Assembly (NCBI RefSeq): GCF_016735685.1
Contig: NZ_JAERRA010000001.1
Location: 1,426,001 to 1,490,000, forward strand
Origin: Piscinibacter lacus
GTDB lineage: Bacteria > Pseudomonadota > Gammaproteobacteria > Burkholderiales > Burkholderiaceae_C
Direction of reading: 5' to 3'
Length of the DNA: 64,000 nucleotides
Shown here: piece by piece, positions 53,231 through 64,000 of the stretch
How the letters are laid out: the number at the start of each line of letters is the position of its first letter
Numbering within the stretch: the first letter of the stretch is position 1
Notes under the pieces: model-generated
Told to the model about the DNA's origin: nothing
The model's database searches: none
The model's input: only the letters and a program-made list of their open reading frames with translations
Translations under genes and position numbers: made by a program

Positions 53231-55030
53231 ATGAAGCTGAAGACCACCGCCGTCCTGATCGGTATGGCCCTTGCCACCCTCGGTGCGCAAGCTGCCGTCA
53301 CCGACCAGATGATCCTGAACGACGCCAAGACCCCGGGCGACATTCTGAGCTGGGGCATGGGCACCGAGGGCCAGCGCCATAGCCCGCTGACCAAGGTCAA
53401 CACTGCCACCGTCAAGAACCTGACCCCGGCCTGGGCCTTCTCCTTCGGCGGCGAAAAGCAGCGCGGCCAAGAAGCCCAGCCCGTGATCTACAAGGGCAAG
53501 ATGTTCGTCACCGCGTCATACTCGCGGATCTACGCGCTCGACGCCATCACCGGCAAGCGCCTGTGGAAATACGAGCACCGCCTGCCTGAAGGCATCGTGC
53601 CCTGCTGCGACGTGATCAACCGCGGCGCCGCCCTGTACGACAACCTCGTCATCTTCGGCACGCTGGATGCCCAGATCGTCGCCCTGAACCAGGACACCGG
53701 CGAAGTCGTCTGGCGCGAGAAGATTGACGACTACCAGGCCGGCTACAGCTACTCGGCCGCCCCCCTGGTCGTCAACGGCCTCGTCCTGACCGGCGTGTCG
53801 GGCGGCGAGTTCGGCGTGATCGGCCGCGTGGAAGCGCGCGATGCCAAGACCGGCCAGATGGTGTGGTCGCGTCCGGTGGTCGAAGGCCACATGGGCTACA
53901 CCTACGACAAGGCGGGCAACAAGGTCGAGAACGGCATCTCGGGCACGACCAACAAGACCTGGCCGGGCGACCTGTGGAAGACCGGCGGCGCCACCCCGTG
54001 GCTCGGCGGCACCTACGATGCCAAGACCGGCCTGGCGTACTTCGGCACCGGCAACCCGGCTCCGTGGAACAGCCACATCCGTCAGGGTGACAACCTCTTC
54101 TCGTGCTCGACCGTCGCGATCGACGTCAAGACCGGCAAGATCGTCTGGCACTACCAGAACACCCCGAACGACGGCTGGGACTTCGACGGCGTCAACGAGT
54201 TCGTGACCTTCGACATGGACGGTCGTCGCGTCGGCGGCAAGGCCGACCGCAACGGCTTCTTCTACGTCAACGACGCGAAGACCGGCGAGCTGATCAATGC
54301 CTTCCCCTTCGTCAAGAAGGTGACCTGGGCCACCGGCATCGACCTGAAGACCGGCCGTCCCAACTACGACCCGGCCAACCGTCCGGGCAACCCGGCGGCC
54401 TCGGCCGACGGCAAGAAGGGCAACGTCGTCTTCTCGGCCCCCAGCTTCCTGGGCGGCAAGAACCAGATGCCGATGGCCTACTCGCCGCAGACCAAGCTCT
54501 TCTACGTCCCGTCGAACGAATGGGGCATGGAGATCTGGAACGAGCCGATCACCTACAAGAAGGGTGCGGCCTACCTGGGCGCCGGCTTCACCATCAAGAC
54601 CATCGACGACAACTACATCGGCTCGCTGCGCGCGATCGATCCGAAGTCGGGCAAGATCGTCTGGGAAGTGAAGAACGAGGCCCCGCTGTGGGGTGGCGTG
54701 CTGACCACCGCCGGCAACCTGGTCTTCTGGGGCACCCCGGAGGGTTACCTGAAGGCCGCAGACGCCAAGACGGGCAAGGTCCTGTGGCAATTCCAGACCG
54801 GTTCGGGCGTCGTCGCCCCGCCGGTGGCCTGGGAAGCCAATGGCGAGCAGTACATCACCGTCGTCTCCGGCTGGGGCGGCGCCGTCCCGCTGTGGGGTGG
54901 TGACGTGGCCAAGAAGGTCAGCTACCTCGAGCAGGGTGGCATGGTCTGGACCTTCAAGCTGGGCAAGGGCGGTTCGGCGGTTGCCGGCGCCCCCACCGCG
55001 GCCAAGGTCTCGGCCCCGGCCGCTCGCTGA
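53231..55030 (+). CDS. PQQ-dependent methanol/ethanol-family dehydrogenase with lanthanide-type active site
   Basis: 599-residue periplasmic quinoprotein with a signal peptide ([21 protein letters not shown]) and eight-blade propeller W-motifs. The vicinal disulfide is Cys125-Cys126 (VPCCDV). Likely metal and catalytic residues are Glu193 (SGGEFGV), Asn275 (GTGNPAPW) and the catalytic Asp317. Asp319 two positions on (WDFDGVNE) is the extra acidic ligand typical of lanthanide-dependent enzymes; calcium-type MxaF has Ala there. It oxidises methanol or another short alcohol to the aldehyde and hands electrons to a cytochrome c. No mxaI, cytochrome cL or pqq genes are in view. It could belong to the XoxF or the Mdh2-like branch; I cannot decide which. 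Confidence 0.88.
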   Translation: MKLKTTAVLIGMALATLGAQAAVTDQMILNDAKTPGDILSWGMGTEGQRHSPLTKVNTATVKNLTPAWAFSFGGEKQRGQEAQPVIYKGKMFVTASYSRIYALDAITGKRLWKYEHRLPEGIVPCCDVINRGAALYDNLVIFGTLDAQIVALNQDTGEVVWREKIDDYQAGYSYSAAPLVVNGLVLTGVSGGEFGVIGRVEARDAKTGQMVWSRPVVEGHMGYTYDKAGNKVENGISGTTNKTWPGDLWKTGGATPWLGGTYDAKTGLAYFGTGNPAPWNSHIRQGDNLFSCSTVAIDVKTGKIVWHYQNTPNDGWDFDGVNEFVTFDMDGRRVGGKADRNGFFYVNDAKTGELINAFPFVKKVTWATGIDLKTGRPNYDPANRPGNPAASADGKKGNVVFSAPSFLGGKNQMPMAYSPQTKLFYVPSNEWGMEIWNEPITYKKGAAYLGAGFTIKTIDDNYIGSLRAIDPKSGKIVWEVKNEAPLWGGVLTTAGNLVFWGTPEGYLKAADAKTGKVLWQFQTGSGVVAPPVAWEANGEQYITVVSGWGGAVPLWGGDVAKKVSYLEQGGMVWTFKLGKGGSAVAGAPTAAKVSAPAAR

Positions 55031-55099
55031 TCGACCCTGAGGATTCCCCGCTCGCGTGCCGCAAGGCATGCGGCGGACGGAAGCCCCGGCATCCGGCAC

Positions 55100-55126
55100 A
55101 AGCCACCCCTCGGGGTGGCTTTTTTC
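55100..55126 (+). terminator. Intrinsic terminator after the PQQ dehydrogenase gene
   Basis: AGCCACCCC/GGGGTGGCT stem with a 2-nt loop (55101-55120) followed by six T residues on the plus strand. Confidence 0.93.
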
Positions 55127-55163
55127 ATGGGCGCTTCGCTTGGCCGGACCGGCCATCGACCAT

Positions 55164-55202
55164 GAAAAAGGCGGCGCCCCGCCTGCGCGGGACGCCGCCT
55201 TC
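55164..55202 (-). terminator. Intrinsic terminator after acnA
   Basis: On the minus strand AAGGCGGCGTCCCGC pairs with GCGGGGCGCCGCCTT, with one bulged mismatch, followed by T residues. It backs onto the terminator of the convergent dehydrogenase gene. Confidence 0.9.
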
Positions 55203-55241
55203 AGGCGCCGCCCGGCAAGGGCGACGCGGGAGCTTCGAGGC

Positions 55242-57995
<2,754 letters not shown>

Positions 57996-58187
57996 GGCTG
58001 GAGACTCCGGGGAGCTGGGGGGAAAGGGGGTGCAGGCGGTTGGCGGGGCCGGTTGCTGCACTGCGGCATATTGTCGCAGGCCGATGGGCGAGCGCTCCGT
58101 GCGCACCTCAGCGCGCATGCGACAAGGGAAGGGGTTCGCCAGCCCCCGCGGCCAAGGCCGGGCAGGGGCGGCAAGAAGGGACAGGCT

Positions 58188-58811
58188 TCAACGCGCAGGC
58201 TCAAGCAGTGAGCCTGAAGCGGGGGCCGAGGCCGCCTCGCCAGGTGCCGTCGCGGCGACCCGGGTGGCCGCGCCTTCGCGCTGCTCGGCATGCAGACAAA
58301 GGTCGGCCAGGCGCTGGCCGGCCTTCTGGTCCAGCATCATCGACTTGCTGGGGATCTGCAACCAGACGACCTGCGCCCGCGCGTCGTGAAGGCGCACGGC
58401 GCCGGTGGTGGTCTCCTCCGGCACCATGCGGAAGCTGCGGTTGCCGAAGCGCACATCGAAGTGACCGGCCTGGCCGGCCACCCGCTCGACCTGCACCGAC
58501 TGGCGGTGTTCGCAGTCGGCCTGGCCGGTGTGGACCCGCTCGGCCGCCGCCAGCTGGCCGGGCGTCAGCGGAAGATCGAGCACCGTGCTTGCACCCGCCG
58601 CCGCAGCCGCGCCGGCCGTGGCCGTGGCCGTGGCCGTTGATCGCCGGCTGCTGGGCTTGGCCGCCGCCACCTTGGTGGGCGGCTTCTTCACCGCGCGGGG
58701 CTTGGCCGGGGCGGTGGGGGTAGCAGGCGCGGGCGCGGCCGACTGGGCTGCCAGCGGCCCCGTCAACAGCATCAGGGTCAGGGCGCAGGCGGCGGGCAGC
58801 AGGCGATTCAT
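58188..58811 (-). CDS. Hypothetical exported protein between prpF and acnA
   Basis: 207 residues. A signal peptide (LLPAACALTLMLLTGPLAAQ) leads to a low-complexity Ala/Pro/Lys/Thr linker (about 24-76) and a small domain (about 78-180) with two Cys residues (DCEHRQ and LCLHAEQ) and the segment GHFDVRFGNRSFRMVPEETTTG cut as two adjoining strands. It ends in an Ala-rich tail. I do not recognise a family. It lies in the prp/acnA block on the same strand but has no evident link to propionate metabolism. Confidence 0.7.
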   Translation of the reverse strand: MNRLLPAACALTLMLLTGPLAAQSAAPAPATPTAPAKPRAVKKPPTKVAAAKPSSRRSTATATATAGAAAAAGASTVLDLPLTPGQLAAAERVHTGQADCEHRQSVQVERVAGQAGHFDVRFGNRSFRMVPEETTTGAVRLHDARAQVVWLQIPSKSMMLDQKAGQRLADLCLHAEQREGAATRVAATAPGEAASAPASGSLLEPAR

Positions 58812-58848
58812 GAGACGGCACTCCTTGGGACGGCGTGGCGGATTGTGC

Positions 58849-60057
58849 TCAATCCCGTGCCGATCCGAGACCGTCCGCGGGCACGCGCACCCAGCCTTCC
58901 ATCAGGATGCGGGCGCTGCGGCTCATGATGGCCTTGGTGACCACCCACTGGCCGTCGCGCTGCTCGGCTGCCGCGCCGACGCGCAGCGTGCCCGAGGGGT
59001 GGCCGAAGCGCACCGACTCGCGCGCGCCGCCGCCGGCGGCCAGGTTGACCAGGGTGCCGGGAATGGCTGCCGCGGTGCCGACGGCCACTGCCGCCGTGCC
59101 CATCATGGCGTGGTGCAGCTTGCCCATGGACAGCGCGCGGACCAGCAGGTCCACATCCTGCGCCGCAATGGTCTTGCCGCTGGACGCGGTGTAGTCGGCT
59201 GGCGGGGCGACGAAGGCGATCTTGGGCGTGTGCTGGCGGGTGGCGGCTTCCTCGGGCGTCTTGATCAGGCCCATGCGCAGCGCGCCCGCCACGCGGAGGG
59301 CTTCGAAGTGCCTGAGCGCGGCCGTATCGCCGTTGATCGCCTCGCGCAGCTCGGTGCCGGTGCAGCCGATGTCGGCGGCCTTGACGAAGACGGTGGGGAT
59401 GCCGGCGGTGATCATCGTGGCCGGGATCGTGCCCAGGCCCGGCACCTCCAGCGCGTCCACCAAGTTGCCGGTGGGGAAGAGCGCGCCGCCGTCCTCGCCC
59501 TCGTCGGACGGGTCGAGGAACTCCAGCACGATCTCGGCGGCCGGGAAGGTCACGCCATCGAGTTCGAAGTCGCCGGTCTCCTGCACCTGGCCGCCGCGCA
59601 CCGGCACATGGGCCAGGATGGTCTTGCGGATGTTGGCCTGCCAGATGCGCACGGTGCACATGCCGTCCGCCGCCAGGCGCTCCGCCGGGATGAAGCCGGA
59701 ATGGATGGCGAAGGCGCCGGCCGCGGTGGACAGGTTGCCGCAGTTGCCGGACCAGTCGACGAAGTCCTTGTCGATCGAGACTTGGCCGTAGAGGTAGTCC
59801 ACGTCATGGCCGGGCTGCGTGCTCTTGGAGAGGATCACGCACTTGCTGGTGCTGGAGGTGGCGCCGCCCATGCCGTCGATCTGGGCGTCATAAGGGTCGG
59901 GGCTGCCGATCACCCGCTGGAACAGCCGGTCGCGCGCTGGGCCCGGCACCTGGGCTGCGGGCGGCAGCTCATGCAGGCGGAAGAATACGCCCTTGGACGT
60001 GCCGCCGCGCATGTAGGTGGCCGGCACCTTGATCTGCGGAGCGTGGGCCATGGTCAT
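58849..60057 (-). CDS. prpF: 2-methylaconitate cis-trans isomerase PrpF
   Basis: 402-residue PrpF of the diaminopimelate-epimerase-like fold. It isomerises the product of AcnD so that aconitase can hydrate it. The sequence YMRGGTSKGVFF, DGMGGATSSTSKCVIL and DWSGNCGNLSTAAGAF with the catalytic Cys/Lys are typical. The ATG at 60057 overlaps the acnD stop (ATGA); an ATG two codons later is also possible. Confidence 0.95.
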   Translation of the reverse strand: MTMAHAPQIKVPATYMRGGTSKGVFFRLHELPPAAQVPGPARDRLFQRVIGSPDPYDAQIDGMGGATSSTSKCVILSKSTQPGHDVDYLYGQVSIDKDFVDWSGNCGNLSTAAGAFAIHSGFIPAERLAADGMCTVRIWQANIRKTILAHVPVRGGQVQETGDFELDGVTFPAAEIVLEFLDPSDEGEDGGALFPTGNLVDALEVPGLGTIPATMITAGIPTVFVKAADIGCTGTELREAINGDTAALRHFEALRVAGALRMGLIKTPEEAATRQHTPKIAFVAPPADYTASSGKTIAAQDVDLLVRALSMGKLHHAMMGTAAVAVGTAAAIPGTLVNLAAGGGARESVRFGHPSGTLRVGAAAEQRDGQWVVTKAIMSRSARILMEGWVRVPADGLGSARD

Positions 60058-62672
60058 GCCGCCTGGGTCGAAGCCAGGAAGTCCTGCGCGAAGCGCTGCA
60101 GCACGCCGCCGGCCTGGTAGACCGAGACCTCCTCGTCGGAGTCGAGCCGGCAGGTCACCGGCACGCGAAGGATTTCGCCGTCGCGGCGGTTCACCACCAG
60201 GGTCAGGGTGCTGCGCGGCGTCAGCGCGCCCTCGACGTCATAGGTCTCGGTGCCGTCCAGGCCCAGGCTCAGGCGGGTGGTGCCCGGCTTGAACTCCAGC
60301 GGCAGCACGCCCATGCCGATCAGGTTGGTGCGGTGGATGCGCTCGAAGCCCTCGGCCGCGATGGCTTCCACGCCGGCCAGGCGCACGCCCTTGGCGGCCC
60401 AGTCGCGCGAGGAGCCCTGGCCGTAGTCCGCACCGGCCACGATGATCAGCGGTTGCTTGCGGCCCATGTAGGTCTCGATGGCTTCCCACATGCGCATCAC
60501 GGTGCCGTCCGGCTCGACGCGGGCCAGCGAGCCCTTCTTGACCTTGCCGTCGACCACGGCCATCTCGTTGACGAGCTGCGGGTTGGCGAAGGTCGCGCGC
60601 TGCGCGGTCAGGTGGTCGCCGCGGTGGGTGGCGTAGGAGTTGAAGTCCTCCTCCGGCAGGCCCATCTTGTGCAGGTACTCGCCGGCCGCGCTGTCCATCA
60701 GGATGGCGTTGGACGGCGACAGGTGGTCGGTGGTGATGTTGTCCGGCAGCAGGGCCAGCGGGCGCATGCCCCTGAGCGTGCGCGGCCGGGCGGCCAGGGC
60801 GCCTTCGCCCTCCGTGTCCCAGTAGGGCGGGCGGCGGATGTAGGTGCTCTGCGGGCGCCAGTCGTAGAGCGGCGACGCGGCGCGCTCGGTGGCCTGCTTC
60901 GCGAACATCGGGATGTAGATGCGGTTGAACTGCTCGGGCTTGACGGCCCGCGCCACCAGCGCGTCGATGTCCTCGTCCGAAGGCCACAGGTCCTTCAGGC
61001 GGATCTCGCGGCCCTCGACCACGGCGAGCACGTCCTGCTCGATGTCGAAGCGCACGGTGCCGGCAATCGCATAGGCCACCACCAGCGGCGGCGAGGCCAG
61101 GAAGGCCTGCTTGGCATAGGGGTGGATGCGGCCGTCGAAGTTGCGGTTGCCGGAGAGCACGGCGGTCGCGTAGAGGTCGCGGTCGATGATCTCCTGCTGG
61201 ATCTTCGGGTCCAGCGCGCCCGACATGCCGTTGCAGGTCGTGCAGGCGAAGGCAACGATGCCGAAGCCCAGCGCCTCCAGGTCCTCCAGCAGGCCGGCCT
61301 CCTTCAGGTAGAGCTCGACCACCTTGGAGCCGGGCGCCAGCGAGGACTTGACCCAGGGCTTGCGCACCAGGCCAAGCTGCCGCGCCTTGCGCGCCACCAG
61401 GCCGGCGGCGATCACATTGCGCGGGTTGCTGGTGTTGGTGCAGCTCGTGATGGCGGCGATGATGACCGCGCCGTCCGGGATCAGGCCCTGAGCCTCCTGT
61501 GCGCGGCCCTCGGCCAGACCGGTGGCAATGCCGCGCTCGGCCAGGGCGCTGGTCGGCAGGCGCTTGTGCGGGTTGCTCGGGCCGGCCATGTTGCGCACCA
61601 CGCTGCTCAGGTCGAAGCGCAGCACGCGCTCGTACTCGACATTCGCCAGGCTGTCGGACCACAGGCCGGCCTGCTTGGCATAGGTCTCGACCAGCTTGAG
61701 CTGTTCCTCGGTGCGGCCGGTCAGGCGCAGGTAGTCCAGGGTCTGGCCGTCGATGCTGAACATCGCCGCGGTGGCGCCGTACTCGGGCGCCATGTTGGAG
61801 ATGGTCGCGCGGTCGCCAATCGTGAGGCTGGCCGCACCCTCGCCATAGAACTCCAGGTAGGCGCCGACCACCTTCTGCTGGCGCAGGAACTCGGTCAGGG
61901 CCAGCACCAGGTCGGTGGCGGTGATGCCGGGCTGGCGTCTGCCGCTCAGCTCGATGCCGACGATGTCCGGCAGACGCATCCAGGAGGCGCGGCCCAGCAT
62001 CACGTTCTCGGCTTCCAGGCCGCCCACGCCCACGGCGATCACGCCGAGCGCATCGACATGCGGCGTGTGGCTGTCGGTGCCGACACAGGTGTCGGGGAAG
62101 GCGACGCCGTCCTGGGCATGGATCACCGGCGACATCTTCTCCAGATTGATCTGGTGCATGATTCCGTTGCCCGCGGGAATCACGTCCACATTGTCGAAGG
62201 CGGTCTTCGTCCAGTTGATGAAGTGGAAGCGGTCCTCGTTGCGGCGCTCCTCGATGTCGCGGTTCTTCTGGAAGGCATCGGGGTCGAAGCCGCCGCACTC
62301 CACCGCCAGCGAGTGGTCGACGATCAACTGCACCGGCACGACCGGGTTGACCTTGGCCGGGTCGCCGCCTTGCTGGGCGATCGCGTCGCGCAGGCCGGCC
62401 AGGTCCACCAGCGCGGTCTGGCCCAGGATGTCGTGGCAGACCACGCGCGCCGGATACCAGGGGAAATCGCGCTCGCGCTTGCGCTCGATGAGCTGCAGCA
62501 GGCAGTCGTCGACGATGGCCGGGTCGGCCTTGCGGACGATGTTCTCGGCATGCACGCGGGCGGTGTAGGGCAGGCCGTCCCAGGCGCCCGGCTTGAGCGC
62601 ATCGACGGCGGCGCGCGCGTCGAAATAGTCCAGCGAGGTGCCCGGCAGGGGCTTGCGGAAGGCGGTGTTCAT
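60054..62672 (-). CDS. acnD: Fe/S-dependent 2-methylisocitrate dehydratase AcnD
   Basis: 872-residue aconitase-family enzyme that dehydrates 2-methylcitrate in propionate oxidation. Cluster ligands are in SCTNTSNP and CTTCNGMSG. The internal PDTCVGTDSHTPHVDALGVIAVGVGG distinguishes it from the AcnA paralogue in the same window. Starts 28 bp after the prpC stop; ATG at 62672. Its presence with PrpF marks the AcnD/PrpF variant of the methylcitrate cycle rather than the PrpD variant. Confidence 0.95.
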   Translation of the reverse strand: MNTAFRKPLPGTSLDYFDARAAVDALKPGAWDGLPYTARVHAENIVRKADPAIVDDCLLQLIERKRERDFPWYPARVVCHDILGQTALVDLAGLRDAIAQQGGDPAKVNPVVPVQLIVDHSLAVECGGFDPDAFQKNRDIEERRNEDRFHFINWTKTAFDNVDVIPAGNGIMHQINLEKMSPVIHAQDGVAFPDTCVGTDSHTPHVDALGVIAVGVGGLEAENVMLGRASWMRLPDIVGIELSGRRQPGITATDLVLALTEFLRQQKVVGAYLEFYGEGAASLTIGDRATISNMAPEYGATAAMFSIDGQTLDYLRLTGRTEEQLKLVETYAKQAGLWSDSLANVEYERVLRFDLSSVVRNMAGPSNPHKRLPTSALAERGIATGLAEGRAQEAQGLIPDGAVIIAAITSCTNTSNPRNVIAAGLVARKARQLGLVRKPWVKSSLAPGSKVVELYLKEAGLLEDLEALGFGIVAFACTTCNGMSGALDPKIQQEIIDRDLYATAVLSGNRNFDGRIHPYAKQAFLASPPLVVAYAIAGTVRFDIEQDVLAVVEGREIRLKDLWPSDEDIDALVARAVKPEQFNRIYIPMFAKQATERAASPLYDWRPQSTYIRRPPYWDTEGEGALAARPRTLRGMRPLALLPDNITTDHLSPSNAILMDSAAGEYLHKMGLPEEDFNSYATHRGDHLTAQRATFANPQLVNEMAVVDGKVKKGSLARVEPDGTVMRMWEAIETYMGRKQPLIIVAGADYGQGSSRDWAAKGVRLAGVEAIAAEGFERIHRTNLIGMGVLPLEFKPGTTRLSLGLDGTETYDVEGALTPRSTLTLVVNRRDGEILRVPVTCRLDSDEEVSVYQAGGVLQRFAQDFLASTQAA

Positions 62673-62700
62673 GGCGGCGGCTTGACCTTCTGCTTGCGGC

Positions 62701-63858
62701 TTACTTGCGGTCAGCGATCGGCACGAAGACCTGGTCTTCGGGGCCGGTGTAGTTCGCCGAGGGGCGGATGATCTTGCCGTCGATGCGCTGCTCGATGATG
62801 TGCGCGCTCCAGCCACTGGTGCGGGCGATCACGAAGAGCGGGGTGAACATGTCGGTCGGCACGCCCATCATGTGGTAGCTCACCGCGCTGAACCAGTCGA
62901 GGTTCGGGAACATCTTCTTGATGTCCCACATCACCGATTCCAGCCGTTCGGCGATGTCGTACATCTTGGTGTTGTCCTGCTCGACGGCAAGCTGGCGGGC
63001 AACATCCTTGATGACCTTGTTGCGCGGGTCGCTGACGGTGTAGACCGGATGGCCGAAGCCGATCACGACTTCCTTCTTCTCGACGCGGGCGCGGATGTCG
63101 GCCTCGGCTTCGTCCGGGCTGTCGTAGCGCTTCTGGATCTCGAAGGCCACCTCGTTGGCGCCGCCGTGCTTGGGGCCACGCAGCGCGCCGATCGCGCCGG
63201 TGATGGCCGAGTAGATGTCCGAGCCCGTGCCGGCGATGACGCGGCCGGTGAAGGTCGAGGCATTGAACTCATGCTCGGCATACAGCACCAGCGAGGTGTG
63301 CATGGCCTGGACCCAGCTCGCGCGCGGCTTCTCGCCGTGCAGCAGGTGCAGGAAGTGGCCGCCGATCGAGTCGTCGTCGGTCTCCACCTCGATGCGCTTG
63401 CCGTTGTAGGCGAAGTGGTACCAGTACAGCAGCATCGAGCCCAGCGAGGCCATCAGCTTGTCGGCGATGTCGCGGGCGCCCGGATGGTTGTGGTCGTCCT
63501 TCTCGGGCTTGACGCAGCCAAGCACGGACACGCCGGTGCGCATCACGTCCATGGGGTGCGAAGAGGGCGGCAGTTGCTCCAGCGCGGTCTTGACGGCCGC
63601 GGGCAGGCCGCGCAGGGCCTTGAGCTTGTTCTTGTAGGCCGCCAGCTCGGCCAGGGTCGGCAGCTTGCCGTGGACCAGCAGGTGGGCGATCTCCTCGAAC
63701 TCGCACTGGGTGGCGACGTCCAGGATGTCGTAGCCACGGTAGTGCAGATCGTTGCCGCTGCGGCCGACAGTGCACAGCGCGGTGTTGCCGGCGGCGGTGC
63801 CGGACAGGGCGACGGACTTCTTGACTTTGGGCAGGACGGTGGCGGGGGCTTCGGTCAC
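62701..63858 (-). CDS. prpC: 2-methylcitrate synthase PrpC
   Basis: 385-residue citrate-synthase-family enzyme condensing propionyl-CoA with oxaloacetate. Active-site regions: [45 protein letters not shown] and [14 protein letters not shown]. The GTG at 63858 was selected because GAGGAG lies 6 bp upstream; an in-frame TTG eight codons earlier would extend it. The order prpB-prpC-acnD-prpF is standard in Burkholderiales. Confidence 0.95.
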   Translation of the reverse strand: MTEAPATVLPKVKKSVALSGTAAGNTALCTVGRSGNDLHYRGYDILDVATQCEFEEIAHLLVHGKLPTLAELAAYKNKLKALRGLPAAVKTALEQLPPSSHPMDVMRTGVSVLGCVKPEKDDHNHPGARDIADKLMASLGSMLLYWYHFAYNGKRIEVETDDDSIGGHFLHLLHGEKPRASWVQAMHTSLVLYAEHEFNASTFTGRVIAGTGSDIYSAITGAIGALRGPKHGGANEVAFEIQKRYDSPDEAEADIRARVEKKEVVIGFGHPVYTVSDPRNKVIKDVARQLAVEQDNTKMYDIAERLESVMWDIKKMFPNLDWFSAVSYHMMGVPTDMFTPLFVIARTSGWSAHIIEQRIDGKIIRPSANYTGPEDQVFVPIADRK

Positions 63859-63910
63859 GGAGGGCTCCTCGAATCGGATCAATGCGTGGGGCGGGGCGCG
63901 CAGCGCGCGC

Positions 63911-64000
63911 TTACTTCTTCGCGGCGAACAGCGCGTCCAGGCGCTGCTCGAAAGCGTGGTAGCCGATGCGGTCGTAGAGCTCGACGCGGGTCTGCATCCG
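63911..64000 (-). CDS. prpB: Methylisocitrate lyase PrpB, C-terminal end
   Basis: Only the last 29 codons are in the window: [18 protein letters not shown] and a lysine end, which match the C-terminus of 2-methylisocitrate lyase (PrpB), the enzyme that splits methylisocitrate to pyruvate and succinate. It is in the expected place before prpC, 52 bp away. The rest lies beyond 64000. Confidence 0.88.
   Translation of the reverse strand, partial: RMQTRVELYDRIGYHAFEQRLDALFAAKK

Noticed and set aside
53231..55030. Annotation as calcium-type MxaF
   Set aside because: Asp319 replaces the Ala found in MxaF and no mxa genes surround it.

Overview
The window is very GC-rich DNA packed with genes, with protein families and gene order typical of Burkholderiales (Betaproteobacteria). 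Examples are the rpsP-rimM-trmD-rplS operon followed by nudL and a CobD/CbiB-like gene, the tsaE/amiC/queG arrangement, a Bug-type binding protein and a prpBC-acnD-prpF operon. A tetrahydromethanopterin (H4MPT) C1 gene cluster and a PQQ alcohol dehydrogenase point to a facultative methylotroph, probably near the Rubrivivax-Leptothrix-Methylibium group. The genus-level placement is inference.

Layout. 1-4000: CobD/CbiB-like gene (cut by the window edge), nudL and the ribosomal/tRNA-modification operon, all on the minus strand. 4.3-7.7 kb: TM2-domain protein, malonyl-CoA synthetase, TRIC/UPF0126 membrane protein and a DUF1841 protein. 7.7-17.8 kb: an accessory island holding a complete IS5-type element and three large adjacent genes (611, 1182 and 892 residues) that I cannot assign to a characterised family. 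17.8-20.2 kb: a peptide-type binding protein and a diheme cytochrome c. 20.3-29.1 kb: MoxR ATPase, VWA protein, TamA and TamB, the last three joined by 4- and 1-base overlaps of stop and start codons. 29-39.4 kb: amiC, tsaE, queG, AEC transporter, Bug protein, xerD, an ArsC-like protein, a class V aminotransferase, NDH-2 and a small membrane protein.

39.4-55 kb is the C1 region. One minus-strand operon (44987 to 39394) starts with a sigma-54 activator and continues with four genes resembling H4MPT/methanofuran biosynthesis genes. A second minus-strand operon (52860 to 45835) runs beta-RFAP synthase, mtdB, ATP-grasp, mch, ATP-grasp, CitG-like, fae. A dihydroneopterin-aldolase-like gene and a PQQ methanol-dehydrogenase-type gene are each transcribed divergently from an operon. 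Both carry near-perfect sigma-54 promoters, and both have the same composite sequence element 60-100 bp further upstream. Together these suggest a local sigma-54 regulon: the dehydrogenase makes formaldehyde, Fae/MtdB/Mch oxidise it on H4MPT, and the cofactor genes and their likely activator sit alongside.

55-64 kb: aconitase A, a small exported protein, and the methylcitrate genes prpF, acnD, prpC and the end of prpB for propionate oxidation. No rRNA, tRNA or CRISPR array was seen.

The two observations most worth follow-up are the unassigned three-gene island cassette and the putative sigma-54 C1 regulon with its shared upstream element.
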